A DNA stretch of 64,000 nucleotides. Origin: CAVXJN01 sp963773585 (GTDB lineage Bacteria > Pseudomonadota > Gammaproteobacteria > JASBUN01). Below, piece by piece: positions 43,453 through 52,816 of the stretch. The notes under the pieces were generated by a model that saw only the letters and a program-made list of their open reading frames with translations, did no database searches and was not told the DNA's origin. The translations under genes were made by a program, and so were the position numbers. Position 1 is the stretch's first letter, and each line of letters opens with the position of its first letter. Where the stretch lies: NCBI GenBank assembly GCA_963773585.1, contig CAVZBR010000012.1:1-64000 (forward strand), given 5' to 3'.

Positions 43453-44696
43453 TTCCCCATCCTCCCATTCACCGCAGCGTCAATGCACGCTTCCATGGGT
43501 GCGAGCACCGGGTCGTAGCCGTAACCGCCGATGATGTTGACCAGTTTGGCCGAGTTGCTGAGCAGTCGCTTCCAGTGATTCGCTTCACCGGTCTCGCGGG
43601 CGTACATCTGATAAAAACAAACGCCGCTCAATACCACGCCGCCCGATCGTTCGATGGTACCCGTAATGCCCATACGGTCGCAGGCCGATTTGTTTTCCGG
43701 GGAAGTCGCCACCATTAGCGCGGTGTCCTTGTGCACTGTACGACCCTTCAACAGTTCGGCCACTTTGCGCATCTCAATCAACGATAATTGCGGCGCGGCA
43801 AACACCACCACGTCGACACGGTCGTCGTGCCGACCAAAAGACTGGTAGAAGTCATCGAGGTCTTTGCGACCGACCGTTTTCGCGGCGGGCGGCGAGCCAT
43901 CGAATGCGGTTTTCAGGTCCGCCGCTTCCGGTGTGATGCCTTCGATATGGAACATTGGCACTGAACCGTAGCTGGCCATTGCCGCACCGAAGTGTTTGAG
44001 AGCGTCGGAGTCGACATCGCCACCCAGGCCGGTCAGCACCGGCACGGTCCAGTAGGATCCGCTGGAACGGCCGACCAAGGCGCCAAGCGCGCCCCACTCG
44101 GTCAGATTCTCGGGCCGGAATTCAATCTCAAACAAATGCGTGCCCCGACGGTGACGATCCAGATGATACCCGTAACGGGGCGTGCGTCCTGTGAGTCCCG
44201 CCGAAAGCGCAGCCGGCCCACCTTCGAAGTTACTACGCGCACCGCAAACACTGTTTGAATAGATCACCACCCCCGTATCGCCGAACGCCAGGTGCTGACC
44301 GAACACCGGCGCTTGGATGGTTTGATAATTGATGCAGGTATCGGTCATCAGAATGCCAAGCCTACGCATGGCATCGACCGCGCGCTGTTCCAGGACCGCC
44401 CATTCGTCGCGCTGCTTGAGCAGTTTGTAACGACATTGATCGATGCCGCGGGGGTCGGTGATGGTCGGCACCATAACTTGGCGTTCCTGCTCCGGGAACG
44501 CCGCTAAACGCTCGAGCAACGCGACACCCGCTTCGCCAAGCGACTCGGTATCGCCCATGATGTGCGCCTGATCCACTTCCACAAAATCTCCGGCATCGAA
44601 GAAGCGGCCTACTTCCAACTGCTGCTGCAAAGCGAAGCGCCGCGGCTCACCCATTTCGCCGGCCAACATGGCCTGTTCATAATCAGTCAGTTTCAT
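43449..44696 (-). CDS. Aconitase X catalytic subunit
   Basis: A 415-residue AcnX large subunit with the iron-sulfur enzyme core: DTCINYQTIQAPVFGQHLAFGDTG, then SVCGARSNFEGGPAALSAGLTGRTPRYGYH, and YGSVPMFHIEGITPEA. Cysteines in DTCINY and SVCGAR are expected cluster-site residues. Reaction is a beta-type dehydration of a hydroxy acid; the substrate cannot be told. Linked to a TRAP transporter and sulfatase, which points to import and breakdown of an organic, possibly sulfated, compound. Confidence 0.88.
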   Translation of the reverse strand: MKLTDYEQAMLAGEMGEPRRFALQQQLEVGRFFDAGDFVEVDQAHIMGDTESLGEAGVALLERLAAFPEQERQVMVPTITDPRGIDQCRYKLLKQRDEWAVLEQRAVDAMRRLGILMTDTCINYQTIQAPVFGQHLAFGDTGVVIYSNSVCGARSNFEGGPAALSAGLTGRTPRYGYHLDRHRRGTHLFEIEFRPENLTEWGALGALVGRSSGSYWTVPVLTGLGGDVDSDALKHFGAAMASYGSVPMFHIEGITPEAADLKTAFDGSPPAAKTVGRKDLDDFYQSFGRHDDRVDVVVFAAPQLSLIEMRKVAELLKGRTVHKDTALMVATSPENKSACDRMGITGTIERSGGVVLSGVCFYQMYARETGEANHWKRLLSNSAKLVNIIGGYGYDPVLAPMEACIDAAVNGRMGK

Positions 44697-44727
44697 GATC
44701 GTTCAACTCCCTTGGAATATCGGTTGC

Positions 44728-46014
44728 TCACATGGTGTGCGGCAGCCAGGTGGTGAGCCCACCGAAGAAATACACCAAATACAGCATCATGATCTGGATC
44801 AGCAGAAACGGCAGCGCGCCCTTAGCGATGGTCCACAGCGGGATGCGCGATATACCGTGGATGGTGAACAGGTTTACACCCACCGGCGGCGAGATCTGCG
44901 CGATCTCCATGGCGATACATGCAAAAATGCCGAAGGTCAGTGGATGCATACCGGCCGCCTCGGCGACCGGAAAAAATATGGGGATCGAGATCAGCAGCAT
45001 CGCCGCGCTCTCGAGGAACATCCCCAGCACCAAGTAGGTCAGGATCATCAGTGTCACCGCAAAAACGCCACCGGCATTAGCGACGATGGCATCGGCGATG
45101 GCCTGGGGAATCTGTTCGAACGTCAGAAAATGCGCAAAGTACTGGCCGAACACGATCAGCATGAACAACATGCCGGTGGTGGTGGTTGCCAGGCGCGTGG
45201 CTTTCACAAGCTTCGCCCAGGTCAATCGCCGTTGCAGTACGCCCAGGACGGCGACGTAGACCACGGACAACGCGCCGACTTCTGTGGGCGTGAACACGCC
45301 TGTGTAAATGGCGGTGATGATGGCGACCGGCAGCAGCAGCACGCCGACCGAATTGCGAGTGATACGCCAACGTTCGGCGCTGCTGGTGTGATGTTCGACC
45401 ACGACGCGCGGACGGCTCAGCCACACGTAGATGGCGAACAAGCTCAGCATCAGCAAGCCGGGCACGATGCCGGCGATGAACAACTGGCCGATGGAGGTCT
45501 CGGTCACGACACCGTAGAGGATCAGCGGAATCGACGGCGGGATGATGATACCGAGGGTACCGCCACCGGCGACGAAACCGCTGGCGCGCCGGGGGCCGTA
45601 ACCTTCTTCCACCAGCAATGGGATGGCTACGAGACCCAAGGTCGCGGCGGTGGCGATACTCGAACCGCTGATGGCGGCGAATATGCCACATGCGACGATA
45701 GTCGCGACGCCGAGGGAGTTGGAAAGTGCGCCGACCCATGCCTTGGTCACCGCGAACAAATCACGCCCAGCATCGGTCTGCTGCATGATGGTGCCGGTGA
45801 ACACGAACATCGGCAATGCGACCAACTCAAATATCGATGCACTCTGCCAGGTCGTCTGGACAAAGCTACGAAAAACCAGTTCCGCAGGATCCAAGGCGAG
45901 CGCGGCAAAGAACGCCGACAGCGCCATGGACACGAATACCGGCACGCCCAGTACCATGAACAAAAACAACAAGCCGATGGCAATATAGCCCGCGTAGTCG
46001 AATATGAAGTCCAT
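44728..46014 (-). CDS. TRAP transporter large permease (DctM)
   Basis: A 428-residue, about twelve-helix permease of a Na+-driven TRAP uptake system for organic acids. Motifs include AAISGSSIATAATLGLVAIPLLVEEGYGPR and GTLGIIIPPSIPLILYGVVT, both characteristic of DctM. It lies 31 bases upstream of the AcnX large subunit and 9 bases after the small permease gene, so it is part of the same operon. Confidence 0.93.
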   Translation of the reverse strand: MDFIFDYAGYIAIGLLFLFMVLGVPVFVSMALSAFFAALALDPAELVFRSFVQTTWQSASIFELVALPMFVFTGTIMQQTDAGRDLFAVTKAWVGALSNSLGVATIVACGIFAAISGSSIATAATLGLVAIPLLVEEGYGPRRASGFVAGGGTLGIIIPPSIPLILYGVVTETSIGQLFIAGIVPGLLMLSLFAIYVWLSRPRVVVEHHTSSAERWRITRNSVGVLLLPVAIITAIYTGVFTPTEVGALSVVYVAVLGVLQRRLTWAKLVKATRLATTTTGMLFMLIVFGQYFAHFLTFEQIPQAIADAIVANAGGVFAVTLMILTYLVLGMFLESAAMLLISIPIFFPVAEAAGMHPLTFGIFACIAMEIAQISPPVGVNLFTIHGISRIPLWTIAKGALPFLLIQIMMLYLVYFFGGLTTWLPHTM

Positions 46015-46023
46015 AACGAGGGC

Positions 46024-46539
46024 TCAGTCTCCCACCGACTCGGCGGCGACATCTTCTTCTTCGCCCGGGGACTGGCCGCTGAGCAGCAATGCAAGGGTCT
46101 GCAGGAACAATCCGATTCCGCCGATGGGAAGGGCGAGCTGCGGAATCCACAGCGGCACCTCGAGCATGGTGGCGGACAGGATGTGGTTATGCCACGCGTA
46201 CCAGACGAAATAAAAGCCCGTGCCGATCAGCAGCATCGAGAACAACAAAGTCATCAACAACGCGAACACGTCCAGCGTCCGGCGCAGGCGTGGAAACAGT
46301 TTGTGCAGAATAGTGACGCGAAAATGCGCTCCGGTACGCAGAGCGACGGGGTTCGCCAGGAACCCCGCCGCGATCAGCGCATACACCGATACTTCAAACA
46401 CCCAGATGGTGGGATGACCGAAAGCCCGAGCCGTGGCGTCGTAGGTGATCGGCAGCGCCAACATCAACAGCACCGCCATGGATACCGTCGTCATACCGCG
46501 GCACAAAGACGCGCAGCCCGTGGTCAACCAACGCTTCAT
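46024..46539 (-). CDS. TRAP transporter small permease (DctQ)
   Basis: A 171-residue, four-helix subunit. VFEVSVYALIAAGFLANPVALRTGAHFRV fits the DctQ pattern, where a conserved G-x-H-x-R-V follows the second helix. It ends with an acidic tail. Together with the DctP and DctM genes around it, it forms a complete three-component transporter. Confidence 0.9.
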   Translation of the reverse strand: MKRWLTTGCASLCRGMTTVSMAVLLMLALPITYDATARAFGHPTIWVFEVSVYALIAAGFLANPVALRTGAHFRVTILHKLFPRLRRTLDVFALLMTLLFSMLLIGTGFYFVWYAWHNHILSATMLEVPLWIPQLALPIGGIGLFLQTLALLLSGQSPGEEEDVAAESVGD

Positions 46540-46563
46540 CGAATGTTCCCGCTCGGCTAAATC

Positions 46564-47568
46564 TCAGGAACCGCCTTTGCTGGTCACCATTTTCACCAGT
46601 TCCGGCGGGTAGGTCTCCCGAGCTTCCTTGGCGAGCGGATCCAGCGCCTCGCGCCACTTGTCCCAGCGCTCACTGCCCTGCTCCAGCTTAACCACGTCAT
46701 TGCCGTGCTTGCGTACCTTGTCCAGCAACTCGTCGTAGCTGTCGATCATGTACTGCTGCGCCTGATTGCGGGCTTCCAATGCCGACTGCATGACGACCTT
46801 TTGCAGATCTTCGGGCAAGGAATTGAATTTATCGACGTTCATAACGTATGCGTGAATCAGCGTCCCCAACGCGCCCATGGGCGCGAACATGTGCTTGGTG
46901 ACCTCGTAGTGCTTCAAGCCCACTGCGCCGCCGAGGCCACCCATCGCGCCGTCCACCGTGCCGCGCTGCAGAGCCGAATAAACGTCGCCCACGCCCATGG
47001 TAACCGGCGCAGCACCCAAAGCCTGCATCACTTCGCCGGCACCTTTGGAATAGACCCGCATGGTCTTGCCCTTTAGGTCAGAAGGCACTTTGCATTCGAA
47101 ATTGGTCGACAGAACGGGCGGTCCGATGTCGAACATCGCGATCATCATCGCACCCTGTTTTTTCAGCTCATCGTTGAAATGATCGTACACCGGCTTGCCC
47201 GGCACCAACTCGTCGCGCGAGCGCTGCATCGACCAGGTCCACAACGGGCTGGTGAGGATGGAGACATCGGATATCCGTCCGGACCAGTTGTCCAGCGTCG
47301 TCAGCGAAATATCGACAGTTCCCTGGGGGACCGCCGTGGCGACGAATTGCTGCTTGACCATTTCGCCGCCCTCGAAGACGCGGAACTTGATCTGGCCGTC
47401 GCTGCGCTCTTCCACCAGTTTCACGAACGTGGGCACGAACTGCGTGACTTGCGGGTGTTTCGGGCTGCCCCAGGTCGATATCGACAGGCGGTAGCGGTCC
47501 GCTTGGGCTAACCCCGGAATTGCCAATATCGCGCCCAGTAGGACGGCGAGCATTCTGGATTTTTTCAT
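46564..47568 (-). CDS. TRAP substrate-binding protein (DctP)
   Basis: A 334-residue periplasmic binding protein with a signal peptide (MKKSRMLAVLLGAILAIPGLAQA). YRLSISTWGSPKHPQ opens the mature part; CKVPSDLKGKTMRVYSKG carries the family arginine that binds a carboxylate; GVGDVYSALQRGTVDGAMGG is the typical core. The carboxylate arginine suggests an organic acid substrate. It follows a ribosome site GAGGAG before ATG 47568. Confidence 0.92.
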   Translation of the reverse strand: MKKSRMLAVLLGAILAIPGLAQADRYRLSISTWGSPKHPQVTQFVPTFVKLVEERSDGQIKFRVFEGGEMVKQQFVATAVPQGTVDISLTTLDNWSGRISDVSILTSPLWTWSMQRSRDELVPGKPVYDHFNDELKKQGAMMIAMFDIGPPVLSTNFECKVPSDLKGKTMRVYSKGAGEVMQALGAAPVTMGVGDVYSALQRGTVDGAMGGLGGAVGLKHYEVTKHMFAPMGALGTLIHAYVMNVDKFNSLPEDLQKVVMQSALEARNQAQQYMIDSYDELLDKVRKHGNDVVKLEQGSERWDKWREALDPLAKEARETYPPELVKMVTSKGGS

Positions 47569-47658
47569 GACTCCTCCTCGTGCATTGGTGTTTGCCTTGT
47601 TATAGACCGGCAGTTGAGCTGCCGAAACGTCCAGAGCGATGCTGACTCCGGAAAACGT

Positions 47659-49134
47659 TCACGAATCGATTTGAACCCGTACCGGCGGTGGCGTGAAACC
47701 CAGATCACCGGCCGCCAGCGCGGCCGCCCGTCCGCCGTTCAGCGCCAGCAACTGTTGCTGGCGCTGCTTGGCGCGGGCATCCACTTGTTCTGGATCGCAG
47801 ATCGAGCGCAACTGCCGCTCTCCTTGCTCGAGCAGGCTGCGGTAGGACGGATCGCCGGCCAAATCCTGCAATTCCTCCGGATCGCGCTGCAAATCGAACA
47901 GCTGCGGCGGATAGCCGACGTAGTACACGTATTTGTAGCGCTCGAAACGCAGCATGAACGCGCCGTGCCTCGAGCCCATGCCGTGGTACTCGCACAAGAC
48001 GCTGCGTTGCGGTGTCACGCCTTCCGCCAGATCGAACAACGAATGACCCGGATGGTCTTTCATCAGCTCCGGATCGGTTTCACCTAGCGCATCGAGAATG
48101 AACGGATACACGTCCACATGACTGGCCGGCGTCGCGCAACTCGTACCGCGGGGGATGTCGGGTCCGGCGATCAACAGCGGAACGCCCGCCGCTTCCTCGT
48201 ACAATGTCGACTTGCCCCACAAACCACGCGCACCGAGATTGTCACCATGATCGCTGGTGTAGAGCACCCGCGTGTTTTGCGCCAGCCCCGCATCCTCGAG
48301 CGTGTGCAGGATCTTTCCCATTTGCTCGTCCATGAACGAACACAGTCCCATGTAACCGGCAACCGCGCGGCGCACCGAATCCTCGTCTTGGAAGTATTCG
48401 TCGTATCCGAACGCCAATGCATAGTCGCGGACAAACGGGTGTTCCGGCCGCTCCGATTGTGCATACAGCTTAGGCATGGGCAGAGCCGGATCCGTATAAT
48501 AGCGATAGTAATATTCGGGCGGAGCAGTCAGGGGAAAATGCGGCGCCACCAGGGAGACGAACAGGACCCAGGGTTTTTCCCGATGCTTGGGCGCTTCTTC
48601 GCGCAGCCACGTCTGGGCACGGGCCGTTACTTCGCGATCATAGTAGGTATAGGGCGTTTCTCCCGGACCGGCGAGTCGCGCCATTTTCCAGGATTTGTCG
48701 CGTACCGGCAGCTCGTCCCGAATCAAGCCCAAGAGGTCGCCTTTGCCGTTCAGCACGTGCATCGACAACAACTCTTCACTGAAGCCGTTGTCGTCTTCGC
48801 GCGAGCGAAAATGCAACTTGCCGATGGAGACCACGTGATGTCCGCGCTCGCGAAGTTGATGATGCCAACTCACCACCGAACCGTCGTAGGGGTCGGCGTT
48901 GTCCCAGAAGCCGATCTGGTGATTATATTTTCCGACCGCGAATGCCGCGCGAGCGGGCACGCATACCGGCGCCGTGGTATAGGCGCTGTCGAACCGCACG
49001 CCGCCGGCCGCCAACCGGTCCAGATTCGGCGTCTGCACCAATGGATGACCGTAACAGCCGCTCATTTTGCGGCTGTGCTCATCTGACATCAGAATGAGCA
49101 GGTTCATCGGCAGGCGGGGTTCAAGGTTCGTCAT
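47659..49134 (-). CDS. Type I sulfatase, choline-sulfatase-like
   Basis: A 491-residue alkaline-phosphatase-superfamily hydrolase. The formylglycine motif is C58-V-P60-A-R62; metal residues lie in ILMSDEH near the N-terminus and YTSDHGDNLGARGLWGKSTLYEE. The C-terminal PPQLFDLQRDPEELQDLA is shared with cytosolic choline sulfatases. No signal peptide is seen, so it would act in the cytoplasm on an imported sulfate ester. It is first in the operon, directly behind the twin operators at 49150-49186. Confidence 0.88.
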   Translation of the reverse strand: MTNLEPRLPMNLLILMSDEHSRKMSGCYGHPLVQTPNLDRLAAGGVRFDSAYTTAPVCVPARAAFAVGKYNHQIGFWDNADPYDGSVVSWHHQLRERGHHVVSIGKLHFRSREDDNGFSEELLSMHVLNGKGDLLGLIRDELPVRDKSWKMARLAGPGETPYTYYDREVTARAQTWLREEAPKHREKPWVLFVSLVAPHFPLTAPPEYYYRYYTDPALPMPKLYAQSERPEHPFVRDYALAFGYDEYFQDEDSVRRAVAGYMGLCSFMDEQMGKILHTLEDAGLAQNTRVLYTSDHGDNLGARGLWGKSTLYEEAAGVPLLIAGPDIPRGTSCATPASHVDVYPFILDALGETDPELMKDHPGHSLFDLAEGVTPQRSVLCEYHGMGSRHGAFMLRFERYKYVYYVGYPPQLFDLQRDPEELQDLAGDPSYRSLLEQGERQLRSICDPEQVDARAKQRQQQLLALNGGRAAALAAGDLGFTPPPVRVQIDS

Positions 49135-49149
49135 TTGCGCTCCGGCAAG

Positions 49150-49165
49150 ATTACTTTATAGTAAT
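49150..49165. promoter_or_regulatory. GntR-type operator, copy 1
   Basis: ATTACT-TTAT-AGTAAT, a perfect 6+4+6 palindrome in the gap between the sulfatase (minus) and the GntR regulator (plus). Copy 2 lies 21 bases away centre to centre. The outer arms AAGATTACT (49147-49155) and AGTAATCTT (49181-49189) also form a 9-base inverted repeat across both copies. Confidence 0.8.
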
Positions 49166-49170
49166 AATCC

Positions 49171-49186
49171 ATTACTATGTAGTAAT
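49171..49186. promoter_or_regulatory. GntR-type operator, copy 2
   Basis: ATTACT-ATGT-AGTAAT, same half-sites as copy 1 with a different 4-base centre. The 21-base period places two dimers on one DNA face. Confidence 0.8.
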
Positions 49187-49242
49187 CTTCGAGCTAAGAG
49201 ATAACCAATCGTCCATTGGCTGTCAAGGAATACATCGTTTCG

Positions 49243-50031
49243 ATGGCATCGGAAGACATGAACTTGCAAGGCATACAGTTCCTGGCCGAGCGCCCGCCCG
49301 GTGGCCCCGGCCCCAAGTACATATTGCTGCGCGATGCGTTGGCTGCGGCCATCAGCGAAGGTTATTGGCCCCCTGGTTCGAAACTCCCGACCGAAGCGCA
49401 ACTCGCGGCGCACACGCCCTACAGTCTCGGCACTGTGCAACGGGCGTTGCGCGAGTTGGTCGATCAGGGGTTGGTCCAGCGTCGGCGAGGTTATGGGACC
49501 GTCGTTGCGGATTCGCGCCACCAACTCGACAGTCCGTGGCATTGCCGTTTTCTGAGCAGCGACGGCAAATCGTTTCTGCCGGTATACGCCGTGGTACTCG
49601 ACCGCACCCTTACCCACCGGCGTGGAGCCTGGTCGGAACCGCTACGGCAAGGCGATCAAAATGTCATCCGTATCGACCGGCGCATGGTCATCAACAACGA
49701 ATTCGATGTCTACAGCCGCTTTTTCGTTCTCGCCGATCGCTTTCCCGAATTCATGAAGATCCCGCTGGACAACTTGATGGGGGCTAACTTGAAGGTACTG
49801 ATCGTTCGCAGTGCCGGACGGCCCCTTACCGCACTCAAGGAGCAGATACGCCAATTGGAACTTCCCGGTTATGTCTGCAAAGCGATCCAGGTTCCCCGCG
49901 GCACCACCGGTATGCTGGTGGAGTGCACCGCATACGCCGGCGACGATACGCCCATGTACTATCAAGAGATGTACATTCCGCCCACGGAACGCCGACTCTA
50001 CGTGGACAGCCGGGTACCGTCACTGCTCTGA
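49243..50031 (+). CDS. GntR/HutC-family transcriptional regulator with UTRA domain
   Basis: A 262-residue regulator. The winged helix covers about residues 22-90 (KYILLRDALAAAISEGYWPPGSKLPTEAQLA, then SLGTVQRALRELVDQGLVQRRRGYGTVV). The C-terminal 150 residues match a UTRA ligand domain, which usually binds the pathway substrate or intermediate. Start: ATG 49243 or 49258; TTG 49216 is possible. Divergent from the sulfatase-TRAP-AcnX operon with twin operators between, so very likely its repressor. Confidence 0.88.
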   Translation: MASEDMNLQGIQFLAERPPGGPGPKYILLRDALAAAISEGYWPPGSKLPTEAQLAAHTPYSLGTVQRALRELVDQGLVQRRRGYGTVVADSRHQLDSPWHCRFLSSDGKSFLPVYAVVLDRTLTHRRGAWSEPLRQGDQNVIRIDRRMVINNEFDVYSRFFVLADRFPEFMKIPLDNLMGANLKVLIVRSAGRPLTALKEQIRQLELPGYVCKAIQVPRGTTGMLVECTAYAGDDTPMYYQEMYIPPTERRLYVDSRVPSLL

Positions 50032-50037
50032 GCGTCA

Positions 50038-50778
50038 TCAGACCACGGCGCGCAGAACCAAAGTGATGCCGGTTACCATCAGCACCAGCGACATCACCTG
50101 AATGACGCGATCGCGCGACAGGCGCGCATGCAGGCGCACGCCCAGCCGCATCCCGATCCACATGATGGGAAACATGGCCAACGCGCCCAGCAGCACTTCC
50201 TTTTGCAACAGCAAGCCGGTAACGAGGTACATGACGATGCGTATGGAACCGTGCGCCGCCAACAGCGCCGCCAAGCTGGCCTTCAATTGCATGGGGTCGA
50301 GAATGCGGCGGCTCAGATAGATCACATAAACCGGGCCGCCGGTGCCGAACAAGCCACTGAGCGCGCCTCCCACCAGACACATGGGCACGCCCCAGATGCG
50401 ACGGATGACCGATAAGCGCTGCGGACGGGCAAGCGTGTAAGCCCCATAGAATCCGATCAACACGCCCAGACCGAGAAGCGCCTGATCCCGCGGCAGACTG
50501 ATCAACAGCATGACCCCGCCCACCATGCCGATCAAAACGAACGGCGCGATGAACGCGAGTTCGCGCCACTGCGCATCGCCGCGAAAACGGGTGCCCACCA
50601 TCGCTGCAGCGGAAAAATCCAGCAGAAGGCTCGCTGGGACGACGATGGTCAAGGGTAGAAAGTGAGCCAGTATCGAGACATTCACCAGGGCCGACCCGAA
50701 GCCCGATAATCCGTAGACCACATAAGCGGTAAATACGACCAGCGGAACGATGATCAGAAGTTCTGGGCTGTAGGTCAT
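50038..50778 (-). CDS. TauE/SafE family permease (second copy)
   Basis: A 246-residue, eight-helix permease. Motifs: YVVYGLSGFGSALVNVSILAHFLPL in the first repeat and GVPMCLVGGALSGLFGTGGPVYVIYL in the second, the G-x-x-G-x-G-G-x-x pattern of TauE/SafE. It converges with the GntR gene, seven bases apart. It may export sulfite or a sulfonated or organic anion related to the sulfatase cluster. ATG 50778 is chosen just before the first helix. Confidence 0.85.
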   Translation of the reverse strand: MTYSPELLIIVPLVVFTAYVVYGLSGFGSALVNVSILAHFLPLTIVVPASLLLDFSAAAMVGTRFRGDAQWRELAFIAPFVLIGMVGGVMLLISLPRDQALLGLGVLIGFYGAYTLARPQRLSVIRRIWGVPMCLVGGALSGLFGTGGPVYVIYLSRRILDPMQLKASLAALLAAHGSIRIVMYLVTGLLLQKEVLLGALAMFPIMWIGMRLGVRLHARLSRDRVIQVMSLVLMVTGITLVLRAVV

Positions 50779-51320
50779 AGGTGCGCGCCGACGGCGGAGA
50801 TCGGGATGGCGCAAGACGGGCCCGGAGCAGCGGGCGAAGGGAGTCGCTTGCGGAAATTGATTTCGGCGTCTGTCACAGAGTTGGAAGCATCATTCGCGAA
50901 TACGCGCCAGAAACGCGCGAGCAATCTCCGGGTTCTGGTGCGAGCGGAAACCACACCGCAGGATTGGAATTGCGCTAGGAGAGTGTTGATAGGACACCGA
51001 ACGATTGCACGCGAACGGTGGGCTGGAATGTCCCGCGTCGACGTCACTCCGATCGCAGCGGCGGTTTGCTGTCGCTTTCAGATCGGGTCCCCGGACAACG
51101 GCACATCAGGCCGCTTTGGCCTCGACTACCGACCGCAAGTCCAGTTCGCGCCCCGCACCTCAGCACACGCATTTTGACAGTCGCAAACCGGGATGTCCAG
51201 GCAGCGCCACATGACTGCGATGGCCTCGCGCCGGACTCGATTCGGGCGGGCCGCTTCGACTGCCCGGCCTTTGATCCGGCGCGCTTGCGCCGCGATGAGG
51301 GCTGACGCGAACGTATGCAA
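50779..51320. other. Intergenic stretch with no supported gene
   Basis: About 540 bases. Several short frames exist on both strands, none with a ribosome site plus recognisable protein. No hairpin terminator, repeat or RNA motif was seen. Confidence 0.4.
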
Positions 51321-51512
51321 TCAGATATAGACTGAGAAATCGACTTTTTGCAATTTCCGCAATGCAATGGCTTCGGTTTGGTCGCGCTGTTCCTGGTTCA
51401 ACGCCACTTCCCTTGCGCCATCCAGGCGGTATTTGGAGCGCAGTACTGATTCTTCCTGCTCGGTAAGTCCGGCGATCTTCATCACCTGCTCGGTCACGCT
51501 GATCAGATCCAT
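51321..51512 (-). CDS. 63-residue protein resembling sigma-70 region 4 without its DNA-reading helix
   Basis: Residues 15-32 (GLTEQEESVLRSKYRLDG) resemble the start of region 4 of RpoD-type factors (LTxREAxVLRxRFGxD), and residues 46-55 (TEAIALRKLQ) resemble the end (IEAKALRKLR). About ten residues that hold the helix-turn-helix in sigma factors are missing in between. GGGGAAACTGC precedes ATG 51512, a weak site. It could be a degenerate sigma-like peptide or chance similarity. It stands alone, 163 bases after the AI-2E family gene on the same strand. Confidence 0.5.
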   Translation of the reverse strand: MDLISVTEQVMKIAGLTEQEESVLRSKYRLDGAREVALNQEQRDQTEAIALRKLQKVDFSVYI

Positions 51513-51675
51513 TGCAGTTTCCCCTCAAACAACAGAACAACGACTTTCATTTTTTAAGCCGCGCATCGGCGCTGCTTTTCACTATAGCGCGGAGAAACTC
51601 TGCTTCCACTGCACACGGAAAAATTTCCCTGGGTCGGCGAATAGCGCCGCGCGGGCGGTGCGATCTACTCCCCGG

Positions 51676-52725
51676 TCAACTCGCGTCCTTATCGCCAAGC
51701 ACGTCCTCGATATACAACATCCGCACGGCCACCATGAGCGCTACCGTGAGCGGCGTGGCCAAAAATATGCCGATCACGCCGACCCAAACGCCCATGATCA
51801 GCTGCACGATCAGTAACAACGCCGGCGGCATGGCCACGGCACGCTGCTGAATGAACGGCGTAATCAGATAGCTTTCGACTGTCTGCACGACGACGTAGAC
51901 GCCGATGACATAGACCGCCGTCATCGGGCTGACCGATAGCCCGACCAATACGGCCGGCAGCGCCGACAGGATTGGCCCGATATTGGGCACGAAAGACAAC
52001 AACCCGGCTATGACGGCCAGCGTGAACGCCAGCGGAATCCCCAGAATCATCAGACCTGCCCATGTCAGGATGCCCACCACGGTCATGGAACTGATGCGCC
52101 CCAGGAGCCACCAGCGCAGACTGTGTCCCTGCGCGGCTATCACTTGGCGTAGACGCTGACGAGAGCGCACAGGCGCCAGTCGAATTACGCCGTTGACGTA
52201 AAGATTCGGATTGATACTCAAATAAACACCGATGGCAATGATGATCAGGAATCCGGTGATTCCGCCCAACGCAGTGGAGAACATTCCAGCCAGATGGGAT
52301 ACCAAACGATGCTTGATGCCGTCTCCAAACGATTCCGTTGCCCGGTGAATGGCCCTCTGCAGCCACTCGACGTGTTGCAGCTTCTGATCCAACTGCGCTA
52401 ACGATTGGGGAATGTCCTCGCTCAGCCGTTCTATGCCCTGTACCAAATGGGGCCCCAGAATCCACGCCGCCACTCCCAGGATCACAAAGAAGCCGAGGAT
52501 GGCGACAAGCAACGCACTCCACTCTGGGATGTGCAATTTGTGATGCAGAATATCCGCGATGCCGCGCAGTCCAGCGCCGAGCAGAATACCGGCAAAAAAC
52601 AGCAGCAGCACTTCGATTGCTTGCCATGTCAGCATCAGCAACACAGCAAACAGGCTGACGATCGCCGCCGCCGCGAGGATGCGGCGCAGAAAGTCGGAAT
52701 TCCTGAGACTCGGCTTGGGTTCCAT
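51676..52725 (-). CDS. AI-2E family transporter (PerM-like)
   Basis: A 349-residue protein with about eight helices. Family features: FAGILLGAGLRGIADIL, the long periplasmic or cytoplasmic segment 95-155, and GLLSFVPNIGPILSALPAVLVGL with the helix ESYLITPFIQQRAVAMPPALLLIVQL. Substrates in this family vary and the AI-2 export label is often not tested. A GACGGGCC hairpin lies upstream (52817-52836). Confidence 0.88.
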   Translation of the reverse strand: MEPKPSLRNSDFLRRILAAAAIVSLFAVLLMLTWQAIEVLLLFFAGILLGAGLRGIADILHHKLHIPEWSALLVAILGFFVILGVAAWILGPHLVQGIERLSEDIPQSLAQLDQKLQHVEWLQRAIHRATESFGDGIKHRLVSHLAGMFSTALGGITGFLIIIAIGVYLSINPNLYVNGVIRLAPVRSRQRLRQVIAAQGHSLRWWLLGRISSMTVVGILTWAGLMILGIPLAFTLAVIAGLLSFVPNIGPILSALPAVLVGLSVSPMTAVYVIGVYVVVQTVESYLITPFIQQRAVAMPPALLLIVQLIMGVWVGVIGIFLATPLTVALMVAVRMLYIEDVLGDKDAS

Positions 52726-52816
52726 TTAAAGCTCGGTGCCTGTTGGTGTTACTTCCATGTTCTGATCGTGGCGCGGTGCTGATGGCCACCGTAGGATAGT
52801 CCGCTCCTAAACGAAC

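Noticed and set aside
44695..46560. 621-codon open frame on the plus strand
   Set aside because: Antisense to the TRAP permease genes; composition (Gln, His, Asp, Arg rich, no hydrophobic core) is that of a shadow frame.
51420..51460. IAYVRVS-like string on the minus strand, reminiscent of a serine recombinase start
   Set aside because: Only seven residues match and the rest of the frame shows no resolvase catalytic domain; it is out of frame with the better-supported 63-residue gene.
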